64,000 bases of DNA from NCBI RefSeq assembly GCF_902150035.1, contig NZ_LR597501.1, positions 248,001 through 312,000 on the forward strand. Reading direction: 5' to 3'. Position 1 is the first letter of the stretch; the number at the start of each line of letters is the position of its first letter. This stretch comes from Enorma burkinafasonensis (GTDB lineage: Bacteria; Actinomycetota; Coriobacteriia; Coriobacteriales; Coriobacteriaceae). Of this stretch, positions 8,938-16,587 are shown in pieces. Below the pieces are notes generated by a model, which ran no database searches, had not been told where the DNA came from, and saw nothing but the letters and a program-made list of their open reading frames with translations. The position numbers and the translations under genes are program-made.

Positions 8938-9011
8938 CGGCGGTCATCTGGGCGCAAGGGCGCATGCGCAGTATGGTTGGTGACGTATCCCCACGAACGC
9001 TAGGAGCACCC

Positions 9012-9770
9012 ATGAATATCCTTTCCGTGGAGCACCTCACCAAGGTCTACGGCAAAGGCGACACCGCCGTCACCGCCCTCGACGACGTCTCGTTCACCGT
9101 CGAGGCGGGAGAGTTCATCGCCATCATCGGCAGCTCGGGCTCGGGCAAGTCGACCCTGCTGCACCTCATGGGCGGGGTCGACCGCCCCACCTCGGGCACC
9201 GTCCGGCTGCAGGGCCAGGACATCTTCGCGCGCACGGACGAGCAGCTCGCCGTCTTCCGCCGCCGCGAGGTGGGCCTCGTCTACCAGTTCTACAACCTCA
9301 TCCCTGTGCTCGATGTGGTGGAGAACATGACGCTGCCGGTCCTCATGGACGGGCGTGCGGTGAACGCCAAGCGCCTCGACATGCTCATCGCCACCCTCGG
9401 CCTCAAGGGACGCGAGCACTACCTGCCCAACCAGCTCTCCGGCGGCCAGCAGCAGCGCGTCGCCATCGGCCGCGCCCTCATGAACGCACCGGCCGTGGTG
9501 CTCGCCGACGAGCCCACCGGCAACCTCGACTCCAAGAACTCGGCCGAGATCATGGCGCTTCTGCGCAGCTCCAACCGCCACCTCAAGCAGACCCTCATCG
9601 TGATCACGCACGACGAGGACATCGCCCTCATGGCGGACCGCGTGATCGCCATCGAGGACGGCCGGCTCGTGCGTGACGAGCGCCGCCGCCCCGTGACCCC
9701 CGCCATCATGGGCGGCGCCGCCCGCGGGACGGTCGGAGCCGTCCCCAGTGTCCCGGGGGAGGTGCGCTAG
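9012..9770 (+). CDS. ABC transporter ATP-binding protein (MacB/BceA type)
   Basis: A 252-residue ATPase of the LolD/MacB/BceA group. Walker A is GSSGSGKST (about residues 41-49), the Q-loop region is VGLVYQFYNLIPVLDVVEN, the signature LSGGQQQRVAIG is at about 143, Walker B is VVLADEPTGNLDS, and the switch histidine is in VITHDED. The YQFYNLIP sequence is typical of peptide-type exporters and of modules that detoxify antimicrobial peptides. ATG 9012 has a GGAG site. The permease begins two bases after this gene's stop, so the two are one unit. The most likely role is peptide or antibiotic resistance, inferred from family and context. Confidence 0.93.
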   Translation: MNILSVEHLTKVYGKGDTAVTALDDVSFTVEAGEFIAIIGSSGSGKSTLLHLMGGVDRPTSGTVRLQGQDIFARTDEQLAVFRRREVGLVYQFYNLIPVLDVVENMTLPVLMDGRAVNAKRLDMLIATLGLKGREHYLPNQLSGGQQQRVAIGRALMNAPAVVLADEPTGNLDSKNSAEIMALLRSSNRHLKQTLIVITHDEDIALMADRVIAIEDGRLVRDERRRPVTPAIMGGAARGTVGAVPSVPGEVR

Positions 9771-9771
9771 G

Positions 9772-12651
9772 ATGGGCATCTTCACGCGCTTCACCGTCAA
9801 GTCGCTCAAGCGTAACCGCACCCGCACCGTCGTATCGATCATCGGCGTCGCGCTCTCGTGCGCGCTGCTCACCGCCATGCTCACGAGCGTCGTCTCGCTC
9901 ACGAGCATGCTCATCGAGCGCACGGCGGCGGACGAGGGCTGGTGGTACGCTGAGGCTGCCGGCATCACGGCGGACGACCTCGAGCGCCTGCGCGAGGAGC
10001 CCGGCGTCGTCGATTGGACCGGCATCGCCGACCTCGGCACCGTCTCGCTCGGCGATGAGAACAGCAGCCTCTTCGGCAAGTACCTCTACGCCAAGACCTG
10101 GCCCGACGTGACGGGCGAGGATGAGCCCCTCGTCGCGACGCCCGAGATCGTCGCCGGCCGCGCACCCGAGGCTCCCGGTGAGATCCTCCTCCCCCACTAC
10201 CTGCAGAACGCTGAGCTCGCCCCCTGCGGCCTCTCCACCGCGGACGGCGGGGCGATCGAGCTGGGCGACGAGGTCACCTTGGACCTCGGCACGCGCACGG
10301 TCACGAGCATCACCGACGGCGTGAGCTTTACCGTGACGAGCCTGCGCGGCGACTATATCAACGAGGAGACGCAGACCGAGTCCTTCAGCGCCGACCTCGG
10401 GCAGATGAGCGGCACGGTCGTGGGCTTCTACCGCAGCTACGGCTACTCCGCCACGCTCGCCATGCAGGGCAACGCCGTCTACGTCTACGACGATGGGACG
10501 GCGCTCGAGCGGGTCATGACGGACGGCTCCGACGCCACCTGGGCATCGGTCCTCTTCCGCACCGAGAACCCCGCGGACGCCGAGCCGCTCGCTGACGAGA
10601 TCGTCAACGTCCACGAACGCACCGTCGACGGCGGATCCTCGGTCCACACGTCCCTCATCCGCTGGATGGGCGTCACGCCGGACACCGCCATCTGGAACAC
10701 GCTCTACCGGATCGCGGGCATCCTCGCCGCCATCGTGGTCGTCGCGGGCGTGTCGCTCGTCTACAACTCCTTCGCGATCTCCGTGGCCGAGCGCACGCGG
10801 CAGTTCGGCCTGCTCTCGAGCCTGGGCGCGAGCCGCCGGCAGCTCCGCCGCACGGTGCTCACCGAGGCGCTCGTCATCGGAGCGATCGGCATCCCCGCGG
10901 GCGTCATGCTCGGCCTCGCCGGCTGCTACGCTGTCTTCGGCATCCTGGGCGAGGGCATGTCCGCGATGGCCGGCGGTGCGACGGCCCGTGTCGTGTTGAG
11001 CCACGTCGCGATCGCCATCGCGGTGGCGCTCTCACTTGTGACGCTCGTCGTGAGCGCCTGGGTCCCCGCGATCCGCGCGAGCCGCGTCTCCGCCGTCGAC
11101 GCCATCCGCCAGACGCAGGACGTGCGCCTCTCCCGCCGCGCCCGCCGCGCCCAGCGCCGGGCCGAGCGCCGCGGGAAGCATGGCGACGCCCTTGCTCGGC
11201 CCCTCGGCCTCACGGGGCGCATCTTCGGCGTCCCCGGCCTCATCGCCCACAAGAACCTCACGCGCGCGAGCTCCAAGGGGCGGGTCACCGTGGCCGCGCT
11301 CGCCGTCTCGGTGGCGCTCCTCATCACCTCGGGCTCCATCGCCGACGTCATGGGCTACGCATCCGACACCGCCGTCGACACCATGGACGGCCAGGACCTC
11401 GTGCTCTACATCGACGCGACCGGCGCCGGAGCCGACCAGACGCTCGCGCTCGCCGACGGCAAGGTCGACGGGCCGGGCATGCAGGAGGCGCTCGAGCGCT
11501 TCTACGCCGACGTCCAGGATATCGAGGGGGCGGCGCCCAACGGCTACGCCACAAGCTACGTCTCCGACGCGCTCATGCCCGCCGGCATGCTCTCCAGCGA
11601 GGTCACGAACCTCGATACCGGCACGCCGCTTCTGGCCGACGGTTCCTGGTACGGCAGCGCCTACGTTGAGTTCGTCGACGAGGCCAGCTGGGAGGCCTAT
11701 GTGGACGGGCTCGGCCTCTCGCGCGATGGGTTCTGCGACCCGGACCGTCCCCGTGCCATCGCCGTGAACTCCTATGACATCCACGATGGCGAGACCTACG
11801 GCAACTACCGGCCGTTCGAGGGCACCGGCACCGTGCGGTCGCTCGAGTTCGCCGACCTCGACGGCCGCTTCATCGCTCGCATCGAGGACGACCCCGCAGG
11901 CAGCCTGCGCGCGGTGTACTTCAATGACGAGGGCACCGAGTGCTACCTCCCCTACGACGAGGCGGTCGCCGGCGAGCAGGATATCGAGGTCGGTGCGCTT
12001 GCGGACACGAAGCCCGCCTGCGTCGATGCCACCGGCACGCTCACGCTCGTCCTCCCGGCCTCGGCCATCGACGTGGCGGCGAACAGCGGCTATGTCCGCG
12101 CGAGCATGTCCTTCGACACGGGCGGCGACGCGGCGCGTGCCACGGATGCCCAGGAGGCGATCGAGGCTATCGCCGCGGACTATCCCGAGCTCGACGTCAC
12201 CTACACGAACGTCGCCCAGAGCAAGCTCCAGTCGCGCCTCATGGCGACCACGGTGAACACGTTCATCTTCCTGTTCGCCGTCATCACGGGCCTCATCGCC
12301 GTGGCGAACGTCTTCAACACGCTCGCGAACGCCCTCATCCTGCGCCGCCGCGAGTTCGCGGTCCTCAAGTCCATCGGCATGGGCAACCGCGCCTTCCGCC
12401 GCATGGTCGCCTACGAGTGCGCGAGCTACGCGCTGCGCGGCTTCGCGATCGGCTTCGCGCTGGCGCTGATCGCGACCTTCGGGCTCTACCAGTCCATGAT
12501 GCTCTCGTACAGCACCTACGAGTTCACCCTGCCCTGGCTGCAGGTCGCGGTGGCGGTCGCCGTCGTCCTCGCGGTGATCTTGGCGAGCGTGGCGTACGCC
12601 ATGGTGCGCACCCGCGCCGCGAGCATCGTCGACGCGCTGCGCACCGAATAG
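9772..12651 (+). CDS. FtsX/MacB-type ABC transporter permease
   Basis: A 959-residue permease with two FtsX-like halves. An N-terminal membrane helix (about residues 18-40) precedes a large outer domain. Three helices follow in the middle (roughly 320-440), then a basic cytoplasmic linker (RRARRAQRRAERRGK). A second helix and outer domain come next, and three more C-terminal helices end the protein near DALRTE. This arrangement of about eight helices matches long FtsX-domain permeases that work with the MacB/BceA ATPases. These permeases move lipids or peptides, or transmit force across the membrane, rather than importing solutes. I choose ATG 9772, which has GGAGG 9 nt upstream; an in-frame GTG 24 nt earlier lies inside the ATPase gene. 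Confidence 0.92.
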   Translation: MGIFTRFTVKSLKRNRTRTVVSIIGVALSCALLTAMLTSVVSLTSMLIERTAADEGWWYAEAAGITADDLERLREEPGVVDWTGIADLGTVSLGDENSSLFGKYLYAKTWPDVTGEDEPLVATPEIVAGRAPEAPGEILLPHYLQNAELAPCGLSTADGGAIELGDEVTLDLGTRTVTSITDGVSFTVTSLRGDYINEETQTESFSADLGQMSGTVVGFYRSYGYSATLAMQGNAVYVYDDGTALERVMTDGSDATWASVLFRTENPADAEPLADEIVNVHERTVDGGSSVHTSLIRWMGVTPDTAIWNTLYRIAGILAAIVVVAGVSLVYNSFAISVAERTRQFGLLSSLGASRRQLRRTVLTEALVIGAIGIPAGVMLGLAGCYAVFGILGEGMSAMAGGATARVVLSHVAIAIAVALSLVTLVVSAWVPAIRASRVSAVDAIRQTQDVRLSRRARRAQRRAERRGKHGDALARPLGLTGRIFGVPGLIAHKNLTRASSKGRVTVAALAVSVALLITSGSIADVMGYASDTAVDTMDGQDLVLYIDATGAGADQTLALADGKVDGPGMQEALERFYADVQDIEGAAPNGYATSYVSDALMPAGMLSSEVTNLDTGTPLLADGSWYGSAYVEFVDEASWEAYVDGLGLSRDGFCDPDRPRAIAVNSYDIHDGETYGNYRPFEGTGTVRSLEFADLDGRFIARIEDDPAGSLRAVYFNDEGTECYLPYDEAVAGEQDIEVGALADTKPACVDATGTLTLVLPASAIDVAANSGYVRASMSFDTGGDAARATDAQEAIEAIAADYPELDVTYTNVAQSKLQSRLMATTVNTFIFLFAVITGLIAVANVFNTLANALILRRREFAVLKSIGMGNRAFRRMVAYECASYALRGFAIGFALALIATFGLYQSMMLSYSTYEFTLPWLQVAVAVAVVLAVILASVAYAMVRTRAASIVDALRTE

Positions 12652-12685
12652 CGGGACAGCGGGGCAGGGCCGCATATCCCAAGAT

Positions 12686-12716
12686 GGCACCGGGACGCGC
12701 ATGCCGTCCCGGCGCC
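12686..12716. terminator. Strong hairpin between two convergent genes
   Basis: Arms GGCACCGGGACG and CGTCCCGGCGCC pair almost perfectly around a 7 nt loop. There is no T run on either side, so it may act as a weak or factor-assisted terminator for the permease gene, the convergent membrane protein gene, or both. Confidence 0.5.
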
Positions 12717-12803
12717 ATTCCCGGCACCTGATCTGTAACCATGAAGCTGAGCCAACCGGACATCCGGGCGCCCGGGGCGATCGGCCCCGTCCCGGCGCCA
12801 CGG

Positions 12804-14075
12804 CTACTTGCGGCGGCGGACCGCCTTCGGCGAGACGGTGATGCCACCCGAGGTCTGGCGCACCTGCTGGCGGCGCGGGCGCGTGGGAGCGGGCTGCGAC
12901 ACGGACGTCTTGGCCTCGGAGGTGGGGGCGCGATGGGCCTTAGCGGCGCGGGCGGGGCGCTCGCCGCCGTGCACGATGCGGTCCCAGCGAGCGTGGATGC
13001 TCGCGTTGCGGGCGGACTTGAGGCCGAGCAGCGGGGCCGTCAGGATCGTCGGCGCGAAGAACGTGATGAGGCGCCATACCAGGTAGCCCGCGGTCGCGGA
13101 CGCCCCGAAGAAGTGGCCCAGGAAGAGCGCGAAGCCGCCCTCGGCGCCGCCCGTGCCGCCCGGCAGCGGGACCGCGGAGGACAGGAGCTGGATGAAGGCG
13201 CCGGCGGCGAGGCACGACAGGAAGTCGACCTCGTGGTTGCCGAACGCGAGCAGCACGAAGTAGGGCACCATGTAGAAAAACGCGAGCTGCGCCATAGTGA
13301 CGATCATCGTGATGCCCATCGACGACAGGTGCGCCGCGGCATGCTTGAAGTGGTCGGAGAACGAGTAGATCTCGTTGTTCACGTAGTCGCGCCACCCGCG
13401 CGTGCGGTCGCTCTCGCCGCCGATGCGCTCGACGAAGCCGATGCACCACGTGGCGAGCTTGGTCACGAACCCCGGGCAGAGCGAGACGATGAAGAGGGCC
13501 GTGAGCAGCACGACGTGGCCGCCGAAGCTGAACAGGCACAGAAGCGTCATGTCGCCGTAGAGCTCGGTGAAAAAGGGCAGGCGCACCGCGAGCAGGATGG
13601 CGCCCCAGGCGACGAGGCCCACCTGGAAGACGATATAGCGCGTGAACTGCGTGGCACCCGCCTCGCCCACCGGCTGGCCCGCCTTGGTGAGGCGGTAGAT
13701 CTGGGCCGGGGTGCCGCCGACCATCATAGGCGTCAGGTTGCCGAAGAACACGCCCGACGCCTCGACCGAGATGAGGTCGCGGATGCCCACGGGCGAATCG
13801 GGGTCGAGCCACACGGCGATCGCGTAGGCCGCGACGCCGAAGATGAAGTAGAGCACCATGCACAGGCACGCCACGACGATCCAGGACATGTCGACCGTGG
13901 CCAGAGCCTCGACGAACTGGGCCATCTGCCCGGTGAACACAAGGTAGACGATATAGGCCACGAGCACGAGGCCGATGAAGATCGCACCGCGGCGGGCGCC
14001 CTTCTTATCGTCCCCGCCGGCAGCCGAGGCGTCGACGCGCGGCTTAGGGGAGGCGGTATGCTGGGATTCCGACAT
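12804..14075 (-). CDS. UPF0104 / lysylphosphatidylglycerol-synthase-like transmembrane protein
   Basis: A 423-residue polytopic protein with about eight hydrophobic segments, starting after a basic N terminus (AIFIGLVLVAYIVYLVF). It carries the features of the UPF0104/flippase-like family: the NLTPMMVGGTPAQIYRLTKAG loop and AVPLPGGTGGAEGGF near the C-terminal helices. These proteins correspond to the membrane half of MprF and are thought to move lipids across the membrane. No synthase domain is attached here. The C terminus is a long Lys/Arg/Ser/Thr-rich cytoplasmic tail. ATG 14075 has AAGGAG 5 nt upstream. It diverges from the glutamate-cysteine ligase gene. Confidence 0.88.
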   Translation of the reverse strand: MSESQHTASPKPRVDASAAGGDDKKGARRGAIFIGLVLVAYIVYLVFTGQMAQFVEALATVDMSWIVVACLCMVLYFIFGVAAYAIAVWLDPDSPVGIRDLISVEASGVFFGNLTPMMVGGTPAQIYRLTKAGQPVGEAGATQFTRYIVFQVGLVAWGAILLAVRLPFFTELYGDMTLLCLFSFGGHVVLLTALFIVSLCPGFVTKLATWCIGFVERIGGESDRTRGWRDYVNNEIYSFSDHFKHAAAHLSSMGITMIVTMAQLAFFYMVPYFVLLAFGNHEVDFLSCLAAGAFIQLLSSAVPLPGGTGGAEGGFALFLGHFFGASATAGYLVWRLITFFAPTILTAPLLGLKSARNASIHARWDRIVHGGERPARAAKAHRAPTSEAKTSVSQPAPTRPRRQQVRQTSGGITVSPKAVRRRK

Positions 14076-14220
14076 GGTTCTCCTTGGATGCGCTTGCGCG
14101 CGATCGCAGATCCTCACAACACTCCTATTGTAAAGCAACGCATAGCCCGCGAGCCGCCGGGAGCGCTCTGCGATGTAACTCCATGCGCGCCGTGTGCCGC
14201 CGGGGCACCGCCCCGCACGC

Positions 14221-14356
14221 TCGTTGCGGTATTCGGTGTGAGTTTTCCCGGGACCCGCGAAAGCAAGGCAAGCCCGAGATCGTGACCTGCGGTTTTCCTG
14301 GTGGGCACGGACCGTCGCGCTGACTTTGAAAAATCTCGCACCGAATACCGCAACGA
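14221..14356. repeat. 136 bp element with 26-27 bp terminal inverted repeats (MITE-like)
   Basis: The left arm (14221-14246, beginning TCGTTGCGGTATTCGG) and right arm (14330-14356, ending CCGAATACCGCAACGA) match over their whole length except for one substitution and one extra base. The 83 bp centre has no coding potential. No target duplication is clear. It lies in the 417 bp gap between two divergent genes. A second perfect inverted repeat, CGTTCCCG and CGGGAACG, follows at 14358-14398. The RNA would fold into one long hairpin. Confidence 0.75.
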
Positions 14357-14492
14357 ACGTTCCCGATGCACCGTCGAGCCGATCCCGCACCGGGAACGAT
14401 TCGCTGAAGTTAACCCGCATGCCGCGCCGAGCCGCACCGCGGTGCCCAAAGTGGGTAGGATGGAGAGGATGCAACCGTTTCAAGGAGCGACC

Positions 14493-15932
14493 ATGCCCAC
14501 GCAAGACCCCACGCGCATCCCCTCGTTCACCGGCTCCTTCCGCCGCAACCTCGACGCGCTCATCGACCTCTTCGAGCGCGGCGACAAGGATCCCGCGGGC
14601 AAGAAGATCGGCTTCGAGCTCGAGCGCATCTTCATCGGCGCCGACGGCGCGACCGTCCCCTTCTCGGGCGAGCGCGGCGTGGCGGCGCTCCTTGATGAGC
14701 TGGCACGGGGCCATGGCGAGGACGAGCGGGTCATGATCGACGGGCACCTGCTCGGCCTCTCCTATACGACCGCGACCGAGCTCGAGCCGGTCGAGGTCAA
14801 CGTGTCGCTCGAGCCGGCGGCCCAGCTCGAGATCTCGGCGGGGCCGGCCCACTCGGTCAAGGCGCTCTACGACGCCGTCTGCGCCTTCGATGCCGACGTC
14901 GAGGCGGCATGCCGCGCCATCGGCCTCGATGCGCACCTGGTGCCGGTGGGCTACAACCCCGTCGTCGCCGACCCGCGCGAGCTCGAGCTCATCCCCAAGG
15001 AGCGCTACCGCGACATGGACGCCTACCTCTCGCGGCGCGGGCGCTACGCGCGCGACATGATGCGCTGCACCGCCTCCACGCAGGTCTCGCTCGACTACGA
15101 GAACGAGCAGGACGCCGCGCGCATCTACCGCATGGCGACGCTTCTGGGGCCGCTGCTCGCCTTCCTCTTCGACAACGCCCCCGTCTTCCGCGCGAAGCCC
15201 TCCCCTGGCATGGCGCGCTCGCGCATCTGGCACCACGTGGACGTCGACCGCTGCGGCATCGTCCCCGGGGCGCTCGAGGGGCTCAGCTTCGAGGACTACA
15301 TCCTCTGGGTCTCCGGCGTTAAGCCCATCCTCTTCACCGATGCCGGGCACGTCACGACCCCGACCGGCGACCGCTACGCCCGCGACCTCATGTCCGAGCG
15401 GCCGCTCGAGCGCTCGGAGCTCATGCACCTGCTGTCGATGGTCTTCCCCAATGTCCGCCTCAAGGGCTTCGTCGAGCTGCGCGAGATGGACGCGCTGCCG
15501 CCGCGGCTCGCCGCCGCGTGCACGAGCTTCACCGGCGCGCTGTTCTACGACAAGTGCCTCGAGGCCAAGCTCGCCGAGCTCCTCGCCGAAGCGCTGCCCC
15601 ACGGCTTTGCGGGCATCGACGAGAACGACGCGGTCGTCGCGCGCATCCACCTCGAGGAGCAGGGCTGGGACGCCGAGGCCTACGGCGTGCCGGTCCCCGT
15701 CATGACCGAGGCGCTCGTCGCCATCGCGTGCGAGAACATCGCACTCGGCTGCGGCTGCACCGGCATCGGCGAGGACGCGCCCGCATCCGTCACGGTGCCC
15801 GTCGTGCGCGAGACCGGCGCGGCGAGCGACTTCGACCTCGAGGGCATCGAGCTGCTCGCCCGCATGTGGGCGGAGCGGCGCCTGCCGCGCGACGAGAGCA
15901 CCCGCGAGATCGCCGCGCTCGGCATCGCCTAG
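14493..15932 (+). CDS. gshA: Glutamate-cysteine ligase (GCS2, plant/actinobacterial type)
   Basis: A 479-residue enzyme of the family that joins L-glutamate and L-cysteine to give gamma-glutamylcysteine. Family features include GFELERIFIG near the start, the substrate-binding stretch PVEVNVSLEPAAQLEISAGP, DMMRCTASTQVSLDY, and PSPGMARSRIWHHVD. ATG 14493 has an AAGGAG site 5 nt upstream and is preferred over an upstream in-frame ATG at 14469. No glutathione synthetase or ergothioneine genes are nearby, so the end product (gamma-glutamylcysteine itself or a further thiol) cannot be told here. Homologues of the EgtA type share the fold. Confidence 0.85.
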   Translation: MPTQDPTRIPSFTGSFRRNLDALIDLFERGDKDPAGKKIGFELERIFIGADGATVPFSGERGVAALLDELARGHGEDERVMIDGHLLGLSYTTATELEPVEVNVSLEPAAQLEISAGPAHSVKALYDAVCAFDADVEAACRAIGLDAHLVPVGYNPVVADPRELELIPKERYRDMDAYLSRRGRYARDMMRCTASTQVSLDYENEQDAARIYRMATLLGPLLAFLFDNAPVFRAKPSPGMARSRIWHHVDVDRCGIVPGALEGLSFEDYILWVSGVKPILFTDAGHVTTPTGDRYARDLMSERPLERSELMHLLSMVFPNVRLKGFVELREMDALPPRLAAACTSFTGALFYDKCLEAKLAELLAEALPHGFAGIDENDAVVARIHLEEQGWDAEAYGVPVPVMTEALVAIACENIALGCGCTGIGEDAPASVTVPVVRETGAASDFDLEGIELLARMWAERRLPRDESTREIAALGIA

Positions 15933-15988
15933 CCGACGTCCGCCGCTCCACGAGTTGCCCACAACTTCAGGTTCTTGGAAAATGGGGC

Positions 15989-16017
15989 TTGCGCAGACGT
16001 GACGCTTCCCGTAATAT
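15989..16017 (+). promoter_or_regulatory. Promoter of the first tRNA-Glu gene
   Basis: TTGCGC (15989-15994), a 17 bp spacer and TAATAT (16012-16017), 33 bp before the tRNA. The sequence around the -35 (ATGGGGCTTGCGC) is repeated almost exactly in the promoter of the next tRNA gene. Confidence 0.75.
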
Positions 16018-16050
16018 TCTCTTCGCTGAGCACGCGAGTGCTTGCGACAT

Positions 16051-16127
16051 GGCCCGTTCGTCTAGCGGTTTAGGACGCCGCCCTCTCAAGGCGGAGATCA
16101 CCAGTTCGAATCTGGTACGGGCTACCA
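16051..16127 (+). tRNA. tRNA-Glu (CUC anticodon), first copy
   Basis: A full cloverleaf with acceptor GGCCCGT/ACGGGCT, D arm GTCT/AGGAC, anticodon stem CCGCC/GGCGG with loop CTCTCAA (anticodon CTC), T arm ACCAG/CTGGT with loop TTCGAAT, and an encoded CCA end. The first acceptor pair reads as G-U. The sequence is identical to the copy at 16354-16430. Confidence 0.95.
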
Positions 16128-16138
16128 AGACCTTCACG

Positions 16139-16164
16139 CAGGCCCCATCGGGGCCTGTTTTCGT
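16139..16164 (+). terminator. Terminator after the first tRNA-Glu
   Basis: CAGGCCCC, ATC, GGGGCCTG, then TTTTCG. It uses the same arms as the terminator after the second tRNA-Glu. Confidence 0.9.
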
Positions 16165-16212
16165 TTACGGGCCCCACAGTCCGCCCTTCTGAAATTGCCC
16201 ATAAATTGGGGC

Positions 16213-16241
16213 TTGCGCTCTCGCGGTACCTGCCGTATTAT
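16213..16241 (+). promoter_or_regulatory. Promoter of the tRNA-Gln / tRNA-Glu pair
   Basis: TTGCGC (16213-16218), a 17 bp spacer and TATTAT (16236-16241), 35 bp before tRNA-Gln. Only 3 bp separate the following two tRNAs, so this promoter should serve both. Confidence 0.78.
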
Positions 16242-16276
16242 CTTTATCTGCGCAGCCGCGAGGCTGTGTATGCCAC

Positions 16277-16350
16277 TGGGATGTCGTCTAATGGCAGGAC
16301 AGCGGATTCTGGTTCCGTCAATGGGGGTTCGACTCCCTCCATCCCAGCCA
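16277..16350 (+). tRNA. tRNA-Gln (CUG anticodon)
   Basis: A cloverleaf with acceptor TGGGATG/CATCCCA, anticodon stem GCGGA/TCCGT with loop TTCTGGT (anticodon CTG), T loop TTCGACT and an encoded CCA end. The U1-A72 pair is typical of tRNA-Gln. Confidence 0.95.
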
Positions 16351-16353
16351 TAT

Positions 16354-16430
16354 GGCCCGTTCGTCTAGCGGTTTAGGACGCCGCCCTCTCAAGGCGGAGA
16401 TCACCAGTTCGAATCTGGTACGGGCTACCA
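16354..16430 (+). tRNA. tRNA-Glu (CUC anticodon), second copy
   Basis: Identical over 77 bases to the gene at 16051-16127, including the G-U first pair and CCA end. It is probably a local duplication together with the terminator. Confidence 0.95.
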
Positions 16431-16440
16431 CGAATGCGAA

Positions 16441-16466
16441 CAGGCCCCGCAAGGGGCCTGTTTTCG
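16441..16466 (+). terminator. Terminator of the tRNA-Gln / tRNA-Glu unit
   Basis: CAGGCCCC, GCAA, GGGGCCTG, then TTTTCG. Beyond it, 16467-16587 shows nothing recognisable before the end of the convergent gene. Confidence 0.9.
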
Positions 16467-16587
16467 TATCGGTTCATGTTCGGGCGTACGGCGGGCCGGC
16501 CGCCAGCGGGCGCGATCGCCGCCCAGGGCCGTCCCAGATGGCATGGGCCACCGGCTGCCGAGGCGACCGATGGCCCGAGCGGCGATC

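Larger units (their letters stand above)
8482..9011 (+). other. Long regulatory gap between the two-component genes and the ABC transporter
   Basis: A 530 bp stretch clearly poorer in GC than its surroundings, especially 8690-8760, with no convincing gene. It contains two copies of a TTCAAATGAAC sequence, an inverted repeat at 8705-8746 (CGATTGATT and AATCAATCG) followed by a short T run that may act as a terminator, and a perfect dyad at 8920-8937. An open frame at 8582-8983 has no ribosome site, no family resemblance and atypical composition, so I do not call it. Confidence 0.6.

Noticed and set aside
8582-8983. 133-codon open frame in the gap before the ABC transporter
   Set aside because: No ribosome site, no recognisable pattern, and it runs across the dyad at 8920-8937 and the probable promoter.
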